Shown here in pieces: positions 56,837-64,000 of a stretch of DNA of 64,000 nt. The stretch spans positions 2,542,001-2,606,000 of the forward strand of contig NZ_CP075338.1 in the NCBI RefSeq assembly GCF_023278365.1, read 5' to 3'. The notes beneath the pieces were generated by a model. It was given only the letters and a program-made list of their open reading frames with translations. It did no database searches and was not told the origin of the DNA. This DNA comes from Epilithonimonas zeae. Its GTDB lineage: Bacteria; Bacteroidota; Bacteroidia; Flavobacteriales; Weeksellaceae. How positions within the stretch are numbered: the first letter of the stretch is position 1; every line of letters starts with the position of its first letter. Position numbers and translations under genes: made by a program.

Positions 56837-58060
56837 TTAGATTTTTTCTCCGTTGATATAAACACTTTTCGGCTTCAAACTTCCTTGGTGATAAAGGATG
56901 TTCTGGAAATTATCTGTTTCGTAAGTGATAAAATCTGCCTTTTTCCCTTCTGCTAAAATCCCTCTGTCCTCTAAACCCAAAGCATAAGCTGCTCGGAAAG
57001 TTATTGCAGCTAAAACTTCCGCTGTAGTCAACTTCTGATATGTCGCCAAAATCGAGGCTTGAGTAACGAGATTTCCCATTGGCGCTGAACCCGGATTCCA
57101 GTCGGTTGCAATTGCTAAAATCCCTCCTTTATCCAGAATTTCTCTTGCCGGAGCAAATGGTTCGCCTAAACCTAAACTTGCACCTGGCAAAGCAATCGCC
57201 ACCGTATTTGAATTAGCAAGAAACTCAATATCTTCATCGATAGTCGCTTCCAAATGGTCAGCAGATTTTGCACCAACTTCCACAGCAATTCGTGAACTTC
57301 CAGCCGTAAACTGGTCGGCGTGAACTGTGATTTGAAAGCCTAATTCTTTAGCTTTCAAAAGGAAAGTCTTGCTTTCTTCCGGCTGAAATGCTGATTTTTC
57401 AATAAAAATATCAACACGGCTAGCAAGGTTTTCTTCTTTTACTTTTGGTAGAATTTCATCCAAAATATAATTAAGATAATCTTCCGATGAACCTTCGAAA
57501 TCTCTTGGTTTTAAATGAGCGGAAAGGCAAGTGGGAACCAAGGTTGCTTTGGTTTTTGCCTGAGCTTTTTTTATAGCTCTCAACATTTTCAGTTCTTCTT
57601 CCACATTCAATCCATAACCACTTTTTATTTCAATTGTTGTGATGCCTTGATTTAACAAAATATTGACACGTTCAAGGATTCCATCAACCAAATTATCTTC
57701 CGAAGCTTGTCTTGTATGCTGAACGGAACTCCAGATTCCACCACCAGATTCTGCAATCTCAAGATAAGTTTTACCTGCATTTCTCATCGCAAAATCATTC
57801 GCCCGATTTCCTCCAAAACAGATATGCGTATGTGCATCTACAAAAGCTGGAAGTGCGATTTGCTCATTATCAATAAAATTGATTTCAGAATCAGGAAACT
57901 TTTGTTTCAGAAAATCGAAATCGTTGACGTCTAAAATTTTTCCATTTTCTGTTAAAATTCCGCCATTGGGAATTATTTCTAAAGATTCGTCTTGTAATTT
58001 TCCTTTGAGTGGAAGATTATTGAGTGTAATGATTTGCTTGAATGGACCAATTAGTTTCAT
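56837..58060 (-). CDS. hutI: Imidazolonepropionase
   Basis: 407 residues, amidohydrolase superfamily, third step of histidine degradation. Metal site in ALPAFVDAHTHICFGGNRANDF. Family stretch RNAGKTYLEIAESGGGIWSSVQHTR, then TIEIKSGYGL, QITVHADQF, SADHLEATID and ATDWNPGSAPMGN. First gene of a minus-strand hutI-hutG-HAD unit. Neither hutH nor hutU is in the window. Confidence 0.95.
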   Translation of the reverse strand: MKLIGPFKQIITLNNLPLKGKLQDESLEIIPNGGILTENGKILDVNDFDFLKQKFPDSEINFIDNEQIALPAFVDAHTHICFGGNRANDFAMRNAGKTYLEIAESGGGIWSSVQHTRQASEDNLVDGILERVNILLNQGITTIEIKSGYGLNVEEELKMLRAIKKAQAKTKATLVPTCLSAHLKPRDFEGSSEDYLNYILDEILPKVKEENLASRVDIFIEKSAFQPEESKTFLLKAKELGFQITVHADQFTAGSSRIAVEVGAKSADHLEATIDEDIEFLANSNTVAIALPGASLGLGEPFAPAREILDKGGILAIATDWNPGSAPMGNLVTQASILATYQKLTTAEVLAAITFRAAYALGLEDRGILAEGKKADFITYETDNFQNILYHQGSLKPKSVYINGEKI

Positions 58061-58084
58061 ATATAATCTTGAATCGTAAAATTA

Positions 58085-58116
58085 AAAAAAGAGATGCAAT
58101 TGACATCTCTTTTCTT
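58085..58116 (-). terminator. Terminator at the end of the metH-metF run
   Basis: AAAAGAGATG (58087-58096) pairs with CATCTCTTTT (58104-58113). On the minus strand it is followed by a T run and lies directly after the metF stop. Confidence 0.88.
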
Positions 58117-58117
58117 T

Positions 58118-59074
58118 TTAAAATATTTCTCTTCCTATCTTGAGAATATTATCACTTTTTCCCATTGAATAAAAATGCAGAACAGGAATTCCAAAATCTA
58201 AAAGTTCCTTGCTCTGGTTAATCGCCCATTCTATTCCAACTTCGCGAACATCATTATTGGTTTTGCATTTTAAAACTTCATTAATGAGAGTTTCTGGTAA
58301 ATCGATTTTGAAAACCTGTGGCAACATTTGCAAATGTGTTTTGGTAGCAATCGGTTTGATTCCCGGAATAATCGGAACGTCAATCCCAATTTCTCTGGCT
58401 TGCTTTACAAAATCGAAGAATTTCTGGTTATCAAAGAACATTTGAGTTACAATATAATCTGCGCCTGCTTCTACTTTTTTCTTCAACATCTGAAGGTCAT
58501 AATTCATAGAAGGTGCTTCAATATGTTTTTCAGGATAACCCGCAACACCAATGCAAAAACTGTTATCAACGTCCGATTCTATCTTGCCGTGAAGATATTC
58601 TCCGATTCCCAAATCGTGAATCTGTTTTACCAAATCCGAAGCATATTTGTGTCCGCCTTTTGAAGGTTCAAAATATTTTTCCCCTTTCATCGCATCACCT
58701 CGCAAAGCAACAATGTTATTGATTCCCAAATACATACAATCCACCAAAAGATATTCGGTTTCTTCTTTAGTAAATCCACCACAAAGTACGTGTGGAACGG
58801 TATCAACATTATATTTATTCTGAATTGCCGAACAAATCCCTAAAGTTCCGGGACGCATTCTTGTGATTTTTCGCTCCATCAAACCGTTTCCTCTTTCCAG
58901 AAAAATATATTCTTCTCGGGAAGTTGTAACATCTATAAATGGCGGTTTGAATTCCATCAACGGGTCGATATTCTTATACAAATCGGCGATTCCAACACCT
59001 TTTTGAGGCGGAACAATTTCAAAAGAAAAAAGCGTTTTGCCGTTGGCGTTTTTTATATGATCAGTAATTTTCAT
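58118..59074 (-). CDS. metF: 5,10-methylenetetrahydrofolate reductase
   Basis: FAD enzyme that makes the methyl-THF used by MetH. 318 residues, one TIM barrel, bacterial size. FSFEIVPPQKG at the N-terminus (catalytic Glu), PPFIDVTTSREEYIF, VPHVLCGGF, NNIVALRGDA, ADYIVTQMFFDN and PIIPGIKPI. Starts 19 nt after the stop of the large metH gene; order metH then metF suggests an operon. Confidence 0.96.
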   Translation of the reverse strand: MKITDHIKNANGKTLFSFEIVPPQKGVGIADLYKNIDPLMEFKPPFIDVTTSREEYIFLERGNGLMERKITRMRPGTLGICSAIQNKYNVDTVPHVLCGGFTKEETEYLLVDCMYLGINNIVALRGDAMKGEKYFEPSKGGHKYASDLVKQIHDLGIGEYLHGKIESDVDNSFCIGVAGYPEKHIEAPSMNYDLQMLKKKVEAGADYIVTQMFFDNQKFFDFVKQAREIGIDVPIIPGIKPIATKTHLQMLPQVFKIDLPETLINEVLKCKTNNDVREVGIEWAINQSKELLDFGIPVLHFYSMGKSDNILKIGREIF

Positions 59075-59093
59075 TTAATAATTTTAAATAGTA

Positions 59094-61775
59094 TTAATCT
59101 GCTAAGTTTGGAGCCAGCCATTTTCTAGCATAATCTAACTCAACATCTTTTCTTTCAGCAAAATCTTTTAATTGGTCTTCATCAATTTTTCCTACTCCGA
59201 AATATTTAGATTTTGGATTCCCAAAATAATAACCTGAAACTGCAGCAGTTGGCCACATTGCCAAACTTTCGGTTAAAGTCACGCCGATATTTTCTTCAAC
59301 TTTAAGTAAATCCCAAATGGTCAGTTTTTCTAAATGATCGGGACAAGCTGGATAACCTGGAGCCGGACGAATTCCGAGATATTTTTCTTTGATTAATTCC
59401 TCGTTATCCAGCGTTTCATTTTCAGAATAACCCCAGTATTCGGTTCTGACTTTTTTGTGAAGATATTCGGCGAAGGCTTCTGCAAAACGGTCTGCCAAAG
59501 CTTTTACCATAATGGCGTTGTAATCATCATTTTGGTCTTCATATTTTTTTGACAACTCATCAGCTCCGAAACCTGTACAAACACAGAAAGTCCCAATATA
59601 ATCCTGTTTTCCGGAATTTTCAGGCGCAATAAAATCACTTAAAGCAAAATACTCTTTCCCTTCGGATTTCTTATGTTGTTGTCGCAGAGTTCTAAAAGTC
59701 GAAATCACATTCTGATTTTCATCATAAACCAAAATATCGTCCTGTTCATTTGCATTCGCTGGAAAAATTCCGAAAATCCCTTTGGCTTTGAAACTCTTTT
59801 CTTTCAGGATTTTTTTGAGCATTATCTTAGCTTCATTGAACAAAATCGTCGCTTGTTCACCCACAACATTATCAGTCAAAATCTCAGGGAATTTTCCAAA
59901 CAATTGCCAGCTTCTGAAAAACGGTGACCAGTCAATAAACTCAACTAATTCATCCAGATTTTGGTCTTCGATAATAGTAACTCCCAATTTTTTAGGTGTT
60001 GGAATATTTTCGTTTTTCCAATCGATTTTGAATTTTTTCTCACGAGCTTCTGCAATCGGAACATACTCTTTATCAACTTGTCGGTTCAGGAATTTTTCAC
60101 GGAATTCATCATAATCTTTTCTGATTTCCAAAGCATAAGCATTGGATTTATCTCGATTCAAAAGAGAACTCACAACACCAACCGCTCTGGAAGCGTCATT
60201 CACGTGAACAACTGTACTGGAATATTTTGGCGAAATTTTTACCGCTGTATGTGCTTTGGAAGTGGTTGCACCTCCAATCAATAAAGGGAAATTAAGATTC
60301 TTACGTTCCAGTTCGTCTGCAATATGAACCATCTCGTCCAGACTTGGTGTAATCAATCCGCTTAATCCAATCACGTCCACTTTTTCATCAATGGCCGTCT
60401 GAATGATTTTTTCTGCCGGAACCATCACGCCCAAATCCACAATCTCATAATTATTACAACCCAAAACCACGCTTACAATATTTTTCCCGATATCGTGAAC
60501 ATCGCCTTTCACTGTTGCCATAAGAACTTTTCCGTTGGATTTTTGAGTCTGGTCTTTTTCTGCTTCGATGAAAGGCTGAAGATAAGCCACCGCTTTTTTC
60601 ATTACTCTCGCCGATTTTACAACCTGAGGCAAGAACATTTTTCCGCTTCCGAAAAGGTCGCCGACAACGCCCATTCCTGTCATCAGATTTATCTCAATCA
60701 CATCAAGCGGTCGTTTTGAAGTTTTTCTAGCTTCCTCTGTATCTTCTTCTATAAAACGATCAATTCCTTTGACTAAAGCGTGTGTAATTCTCGATTGTAA
60801 ATCCTGTTCTCTCCAAGCGAGGTCTTCTGTTTTTTCTTTTTTAGTTGATTTATGTTTTTCCGAGTAATCCAGAAGTTTTTCTGTCGCATCGTCTTTTCTG
60901 TCTAGCATTACATCTTCAACCAATTCCAATAAATCTTTCGGAATTTCGTCATAAACTTCCAGCATTGTCGGGTTCACGATTCCCATATTCATCCCAGCTT
61001 TTATGGCATGGTAAAGGAAAACAGAGTGCATTGCTTCTCTCACAGAATCATTTCCACGAAAGGAAAATGAAACATTGGAAACGCCTCCACTTACTGAAGC
61101 ATTTGGAAGATTGGTGCGAACCCAACGTGTTGCTTCGATAAAGTCAATCGCATTTCTGCGGTGCTCATCCATTCCGGTTGCAACAGGGAAAATATTGAGA
61201 TCGAAAATAATATCTTCGGAAGGAAAACCAACCTGATTCACCAAAATATCATAAGACCTTTTGGAAATTTCGATTCTTCTTTCGTAATTATCGGCTTGTC
61301 CAACCTCATCAAAAGCCATAATAATGGCCGCTGCGCCATATCTTTTAATCGCTTTTGCCTGCTTGATGAATTCTTCTTCTCCACCTTTCAAACTAATGGA
61401 ATTCACAACTGGCTTTCCCTGAACAACCTGTAATCCGGCTTCCAGAATTTCCCATTTTGAAGAGTCAATCATAATCGGGATTCTGGCAATGTCTGGTTCG
61501 GAGGCAATCAGATTCAGGAATCTGACCATTGCGGTTTTGCCGTCCAAAAGCCCGTCATCCATATTAACATCAAGAATCTGAGCACCGCCTTCTACTTGGT
61601 TTCTTGCAATATCCAGAGCTTCGGCATATTTTTCTTCTTTAATGAGACGAAGAAATTTTTTGGAACCGGCAACATTGGTTCTTTCCCCAACGTTGATAAA
61701 GTTGGATTCGGGTGTTATAATTAAAGGCTCGAGACCTGATAATTTCAGATATTTTCTTTTACAATCTGTTTCCAT
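59094..61775 (-). CDS. metH: Methionine synthase, folate/B12/SAM part (split MetH)
   Basis: 893 residues equal to the C-terminal three quarters of cobalamin-dependent MetH. Order: pterin-binding barrel ([16 protein letters not shown] to about 290), cap domain, then the B12 domain with the lower-ligand motif GDVHDIGKN near 424-432. The activation domain follows from about 570, with [12 protein letters not shown] near its end. The homocysteine-binding part is encoded by the separate gene at 61874-62884. The break falls at the linker that in E. coli MetH joins the two barrels. ATG at 61775. Confidence 0.95.
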   Translation of the reverse strand: METDCKRKYLKLSGLEPLIITPESNFINVGERTNVAGSKKFLRLIKEEKYAEALDIARNQVEGGAQILDVNMDDGLLDGKTAMVRFLNLIASEPDIARIPIMIDSSKWEILEAGLQVVQGKPVVNSISLKGGEEEFIKQAKAIKRYGAAAIIMAFDEVGQADNYERRIEISKRSYDILVNQVGFPSEDIIFDLNIFPVATGMDEHRRNAIDFIEATRWVRTNLPNASVSGGVSNVSFSFRGNDSVREAMHSVFLYHAIKAGMNMGIVNPTMLEVYDEIPKDLLELVEDVMLDRKDDATEKLLDYSEKHKSTKKEKTEDLAWREQDLQSRITHALVKGIDRFIEEDTEEARKTSKRPLDVIEINLMTGMGVVGDLFGSGKMFLPQVVKSARVMKKAVAYLQPFIEAEKDQTQKSNGKVLMATVKGDVHDIGKNIVSVVLGCNNYEIVDLGVMVPAEKIIQTAIDEKVDVIGLSGLITPSLDEMVHIADELERKNLNFPLLIGGATTSKAHTAVKISPKYSSTVVHVNDASRAVGVVSSLLNRDKSNAYALEIRKDYDEFREKFLNRQVDKEYVPIAEAREKKFKIDWKNENIPTPKKLGVTIIEDQNLDELVEFIDWSPFFRSWQLFGKFPEILTDNVVGEQATILFNEAKIMLKKILKEKSFKAKGIFGIFPANANEQDDILVYDENQNVISTFRTLRQQHKKSEGKEYFALSDFIAPENSGKQDYIGTFCVCTGFGADELSKKYEDQNDDYNAIMVKALADRFAEAFAEYLHKKVRTEYWGYSENETLDNEELIKEKYLGIRPAPGYPACPDHLEKLTIWDLLKVEENIGVTLTESLAMWPTAAVSGYYFGNPKSKYFGVGKIDEDQLKDFAERKDVELDYARKWLAPNLAD

Positions 61776-61873
61776 AATTTAATTTACAATGTAAAAATTA
61801 CCAACAATAAAATGAGATTCTTCACTTCGTTCAGAATGACACTCTGTCTGATAATCGGTAAATAGATACATTG
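61776..61873. repeat. Spacer between metH halves with repeat-like sequence
   Basis: 98 bases, no gene. TTCTTCACTTCGTTCAGAAT (61812-61831) followed by GACA resembles a short scattered intergenic repeat I remember from Chryseobacterium-type genomes. No terminator hairpin, so transcription can run through. Confidence 0.45.
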
Positions 61874-62884
61874 TTATGCTGTTATATTAAGTTTTCTCGG
61901 ATGGTAAGCTTGTGCCAAATCCGCAATCGCTTTGATATGGTCCGGCGTTGTTCCGCAGCAACCACCAATAATATTGATTAGACCTTTCTCCAAATATTCC
62001 TTCACCTGCTCTGCCATTTGACCGGCTGTTTCGTCGTATTGGCCGAAAGCGTTTGGTAAACCTGCGTTTGGATAAGCCGAGATTCCGAAATCTGTGTGAT
62101 TGGCAAGAATTTCCAGGTAAGGCGTCAATTGTTTTGCTCCTAAAGCACAGTTGAAACCAACACTTATCAAATCCATATGTGAAACAGAAATCAAAAATGC
62201 ATCAGCCGTTTGCCCACTCAAAGTTCTTCCAGAAGCATCGGTAATCGTTCCTGAAACCATAATTGGAATAGTGATATTGCGTTCTTCTCTTATTTCATCA
62301 ATGGCAAAAAGTGCCGCTTTTGCATTCAAAGTATCGAAGATTGTTTCAACCAAAAGGATGTCTGAACCTCCATCGAGCAAAGCTTCTGCCTGTTGTTTGT
62401 AAGCGATTCTGAGTTCGTCAAAAGTGATAGCTCTGTAACCTGGGTCATTGACGTCCGGACTAAGGCTTGCCGTTCTGTTGGTTGGTCCGATTGAACCTGC
62501 AACAAATCTTGATTTGTCGGGATTCTGAGCGGTAAATTCATCACAGACTTTTTTAGCAATTTTGGCAGATTCATAGTTAAGTTCGTAAACCAGATCTTCC
62601 ATATGATAATCCGCCATTGCAATGGTTGTTCCGGAAAATGTATTGGTTTCGATGATATCTGCGCCTGCCAAAAGATATTTTCTATGAATTTCTTCAATAG
62701 CTTCAGGTTGCGTGAGAGACAGCAAATCATTGTTTCCTTTCAATGGCGATTTCCAGTCTTTGAATCGCTCGCCTCGGTAATCTTCCTCGGTGAAATTGTA
62801 GCGCTGAATCATCGTTCCCATTGCTCCATCGAGAATGAGAATTCTGTTTTTCAGTGCGTTGTATAGTTGTTCTGAATTATTCAT
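61874..62884 (-). CDS. metH: Methionine synthase, homocysteine-binding part (split MetH)
   Basis: 336 residues, homocysteine S-methyltransferase domain. [24 protein letters not shown] at the N-terminus, ETNTFSGT, and [24 protein letters not shown]. The three zinc-binding cysteines are expected in VGFNCALGA and [11 protein letters not shown]. The protein ends with [11 protein letters not shown], matching the start of the inter-barrel linker of one-piece MetH. It must work with the product of 59094-61775, and both probably come from one transcript. Confidence 0.93.
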   Translation of the reverse strand: MNNSEQLYNALKNRILILDGAMGTMIQRYNFTEEDYRGERFKDWKSPLKGNNDLLSLTQPEAIEEIHRKYLLAGADIIETNTFSGTTIAMADYHMEDLVYELNYESAKIAKKVCDEFTAQNPDKSRFVAGSIGPTNRTASLSPDVNDPGYRAITFDELRIAYKQQAEALLDGGSDILLVETIFDTLNAKAALFAIDEIREERNITIPIMVSGTITDASGRTLSGQTADAFLISVSHMDLISVGFNCALGAKQLTPYLEILANHTDFGISAYPNAGLPNAFGQYDETAGQMAEQVKEYLEKGLINIIGGCCGTTPDHIKAIADLAQAYHPRKLNITA

Positions 62885-62930
62885 TTTTTAATTTAATTTT
62901 TATCGTCGATTGAAAGACCAATCTTCAACA

Positions 62931-63027
62931 TAGCCCCGATAGGAACGGCATCCTTTTTTGTTTTTCTGAAAATTTTCTATTGATGACAAAACGTCGTAAA
63001 CAAAAAAGATATAGTGGATAGCGGGTT
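62931..63027 (-). ncRNA. Structured intergenic element between metZ and metH
   Basis: About 100 nt able to fold on itself. The outer arm is CCCG (62935-62938) with CGGG (63022-63025). The inner arm is ATCCTTTTTTGTTT (62950-62963) with AAACAAAAAAGAT (62998-63010), with one bulged base. I recall similar sequences between many genes of flavobacterial genomes. A small hairpin TTTCG-CGAAA (63037-63050) within a repeated AACTTGTT follows. Could be a structured RNA, an attenuator or a mobile palindromic repeat; the strand is not certain. Confidence 0.45.
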
Positions 63028-63079
63028 GGGAACTTGTTTCGAAGACGAAAACTTGTTGCTCCTAATTCCTTCGATTCCT

Positions 63080-64000
63080 TTAGTCTAAAGCTTGTTTTAA
63101 ATCATTAATTATATCATCAATATTTTCTAAACCAACGGAGCATCTCACCAATCCGGTAGTAATTCCAACTTCACTTCTTTCCTCATCGGAAAGTTTGGAA
63201 TGCGTTGTGGAAGCAGGATGTGTAACAATCGTCCTTGTGTCTCCCAAGTTGGCGGAAAGGGAACACATCTTAATTCTGTTCAGGAAATTTCTACCGCCCT
63301 CGGTACCGCCTTTGATTTCGAAAGCAACGATATTTCCACCTAATTTCATTTGTTTTTTGGCGATTTCATAGCTCGGATGAGATTTCAGGAACGGATATTT
63401 TACCAATTCTACATTGGGATGATTTTCCAGAAACTCAGCCACTTTCAATGCGTTTTCGCAATGTTTCTCTACCCGAATCGCCAAAGTTTCCAAACTTTTG
63501 CTCAAAACCCAGGCATTGAATGGCGACATCGCCGGACCAGTGTTCCTTGCAAACAGATAAATCTCACGAATTAAATCTGCTTTTCCAACCGCAACACCGC
63601 CTAACACTCGCCCTTGACCGTCAATCAATTTCGTTGCTGAATGAACCACCAAATCTGCCCCGTATTTAATCGGTTGCTGCAAGTAAGGTGTTGCAAAACA
63701 ATTGTCAACTATGAAAATCAGATTGTGTTTTTTAGCAATCTGTCCGAAAAACTCCAAATCCAACACTTCGATTGCGGGGTTCGTCGGCGTTTCCAGATAC
63801 AAGATTTTTGTATTTGGTTTGATGTATTGTTCTACGTTTTCCGCATCTTCTGCTTTGAAATAAGATGTTTCGATATTCCACTTCGTGAAATATTTTGTGA
63901 ATAATGTGTGAGTAGAACCAAATACCGACTGACAACTCACAATATGGTCGCCCGCATCAAGCAACGCTGCAAATGTTGAATAAATCGCCGCCATTCCTGT
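63080..64000 (-). CDS. metZ: O-succinylhomoserine sulfhydrylase-like (MetZ), 5' end outside window
   Basis: PLP enzyme of the Cys/Met metabolism family; 306 codons to the window edge, N-terminus missing. An ATG lies at 63994, but homology to the family extends beyond it. Motifs: YLETPTNPAIEVLDL, FIVDNCFATPYLQQPIKYGADLVVHSATKLIDGQGRVLGG with the PLP Lys in SATKL, and LSDEERSEVGI near the end. IDGQGRVLGG is the MetZ type rather than the MetB type. Would make homocysteine from an activated homoserine and sulfide, feeding the metH genes directly downstream. Confidence 0.88.
   Translation of the reverse strand, partial: TGMAAIYSTFAALLDAGDHIVSCQSVFGSTHTLFTKYFTKWNIETSYFKAEDAENVEQYIKPNTKILYLETPTNPAIEVLDLEFFGQIAKKHNLIFIVDNCFATPYLQQPIKYGADLVVHSATKLIDGQGRVLGGVAVGKADLIREIYLFARNTGPAMSPFNAWVLSKSLETLAIRVEKHCENALKVAEFLENHPNVELVKYPFLKSHPSYEIAKKQMKLGGNIVAFEIKGGTEGGRNFLNRIKMCSLSANLGDTRTIVTHPASTTHSKLSDEERSEVGITTGLVRCSVGLENIDDIINDLKQALD

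Overview
The window looks like a chromosomal segment of a flavobacterium, most likely Chryseobacterium or a close relative (Weeksellaceae, Bacteroidota). The evidence is AT-rich DNA, promoters of the TAnnTTTG type with an upstream TTG, almost no Shine-Dalgarno signals, two proteins with type IX secretion sorting tails, SusC-unrelated TonB-type receptors, a tyrosine ammonia-lyase in a flexirubin-like neighbourhood, and a eukaryote-like IleRS. The genus is an inference from remembered protein similarity, not from a search.

Layout. 1-5546: edge of a flexirubin/aryl-polyene-type pigment cluster (FabG-like reductase, tyrosine ammonia-lyase, halogenase-like flavoprotein, secreted protein, AMP-forming acid ligase). 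5.5-13.5 kb: ileS, a DksA-like protein, lspA, a SanA-like protein and two lipoproteins. 13.5-18.3 kb: a polytopic membrane protein, trpS, a HAD phosphatase, an ECF sigma factor followed by a 45-codon ORF, and a small envelope protein. 18.4-22.5 kb: metK under a candidate SAM-II-type riboswitch, then divergent oxyR and katA. 22.5-33 kb: T9SS cargo, recJ, a 1623-residue leucine-rich surface protein and a LytS/LytR-like two-component pair just upstream of it. 33-40.2 kb: nadD, a DUF3817 protein, a D-2-hydroxyacid dehydrogenase and two tandem outer-membrane receptors. 40.2-50 kb: two guanidino-group hydrolases, gltA, eno, an RlpA-like protein, enoyl-CoA hydratase, dCMP deaminase, xerD, a Nudix protein, a thioredoxin-like protein and miaA. 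50-55 kb: an AraC regulator beside a third receptor that is broken by a stop and a frameshift, then an aminotransferase and a DUF2911 protein. 55.3-58 kb: hutI-hutG-HAD operon. 58-64 kb: metF, a two-gene metH and the end of a MetZ-type gene.

How it fits together. Methionine and SAM metabolism dominates: metZ, split metH and metF form one minus-strand run. metK carries a leader in which a pseudoknot aptamer, a 12-bp competing helix and a hairpin burying the ribosome binding site can all be drawn. That leader is the strongest regulatory observation here. Several convergent gene pairs share bidirectional hairpin terminators. Intergenic spaces carry palindromic, repeat-like sequences, one of them about 100 nt long between metZ and metH. 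I saw no rRNA, tRNA, CRISPR array, transposase or prophage genes. I found no clearly new multi-gene system. The best candidates for new biology are the metK leader, the structured intergenic elements and the small ORF after the sigma factor gene.
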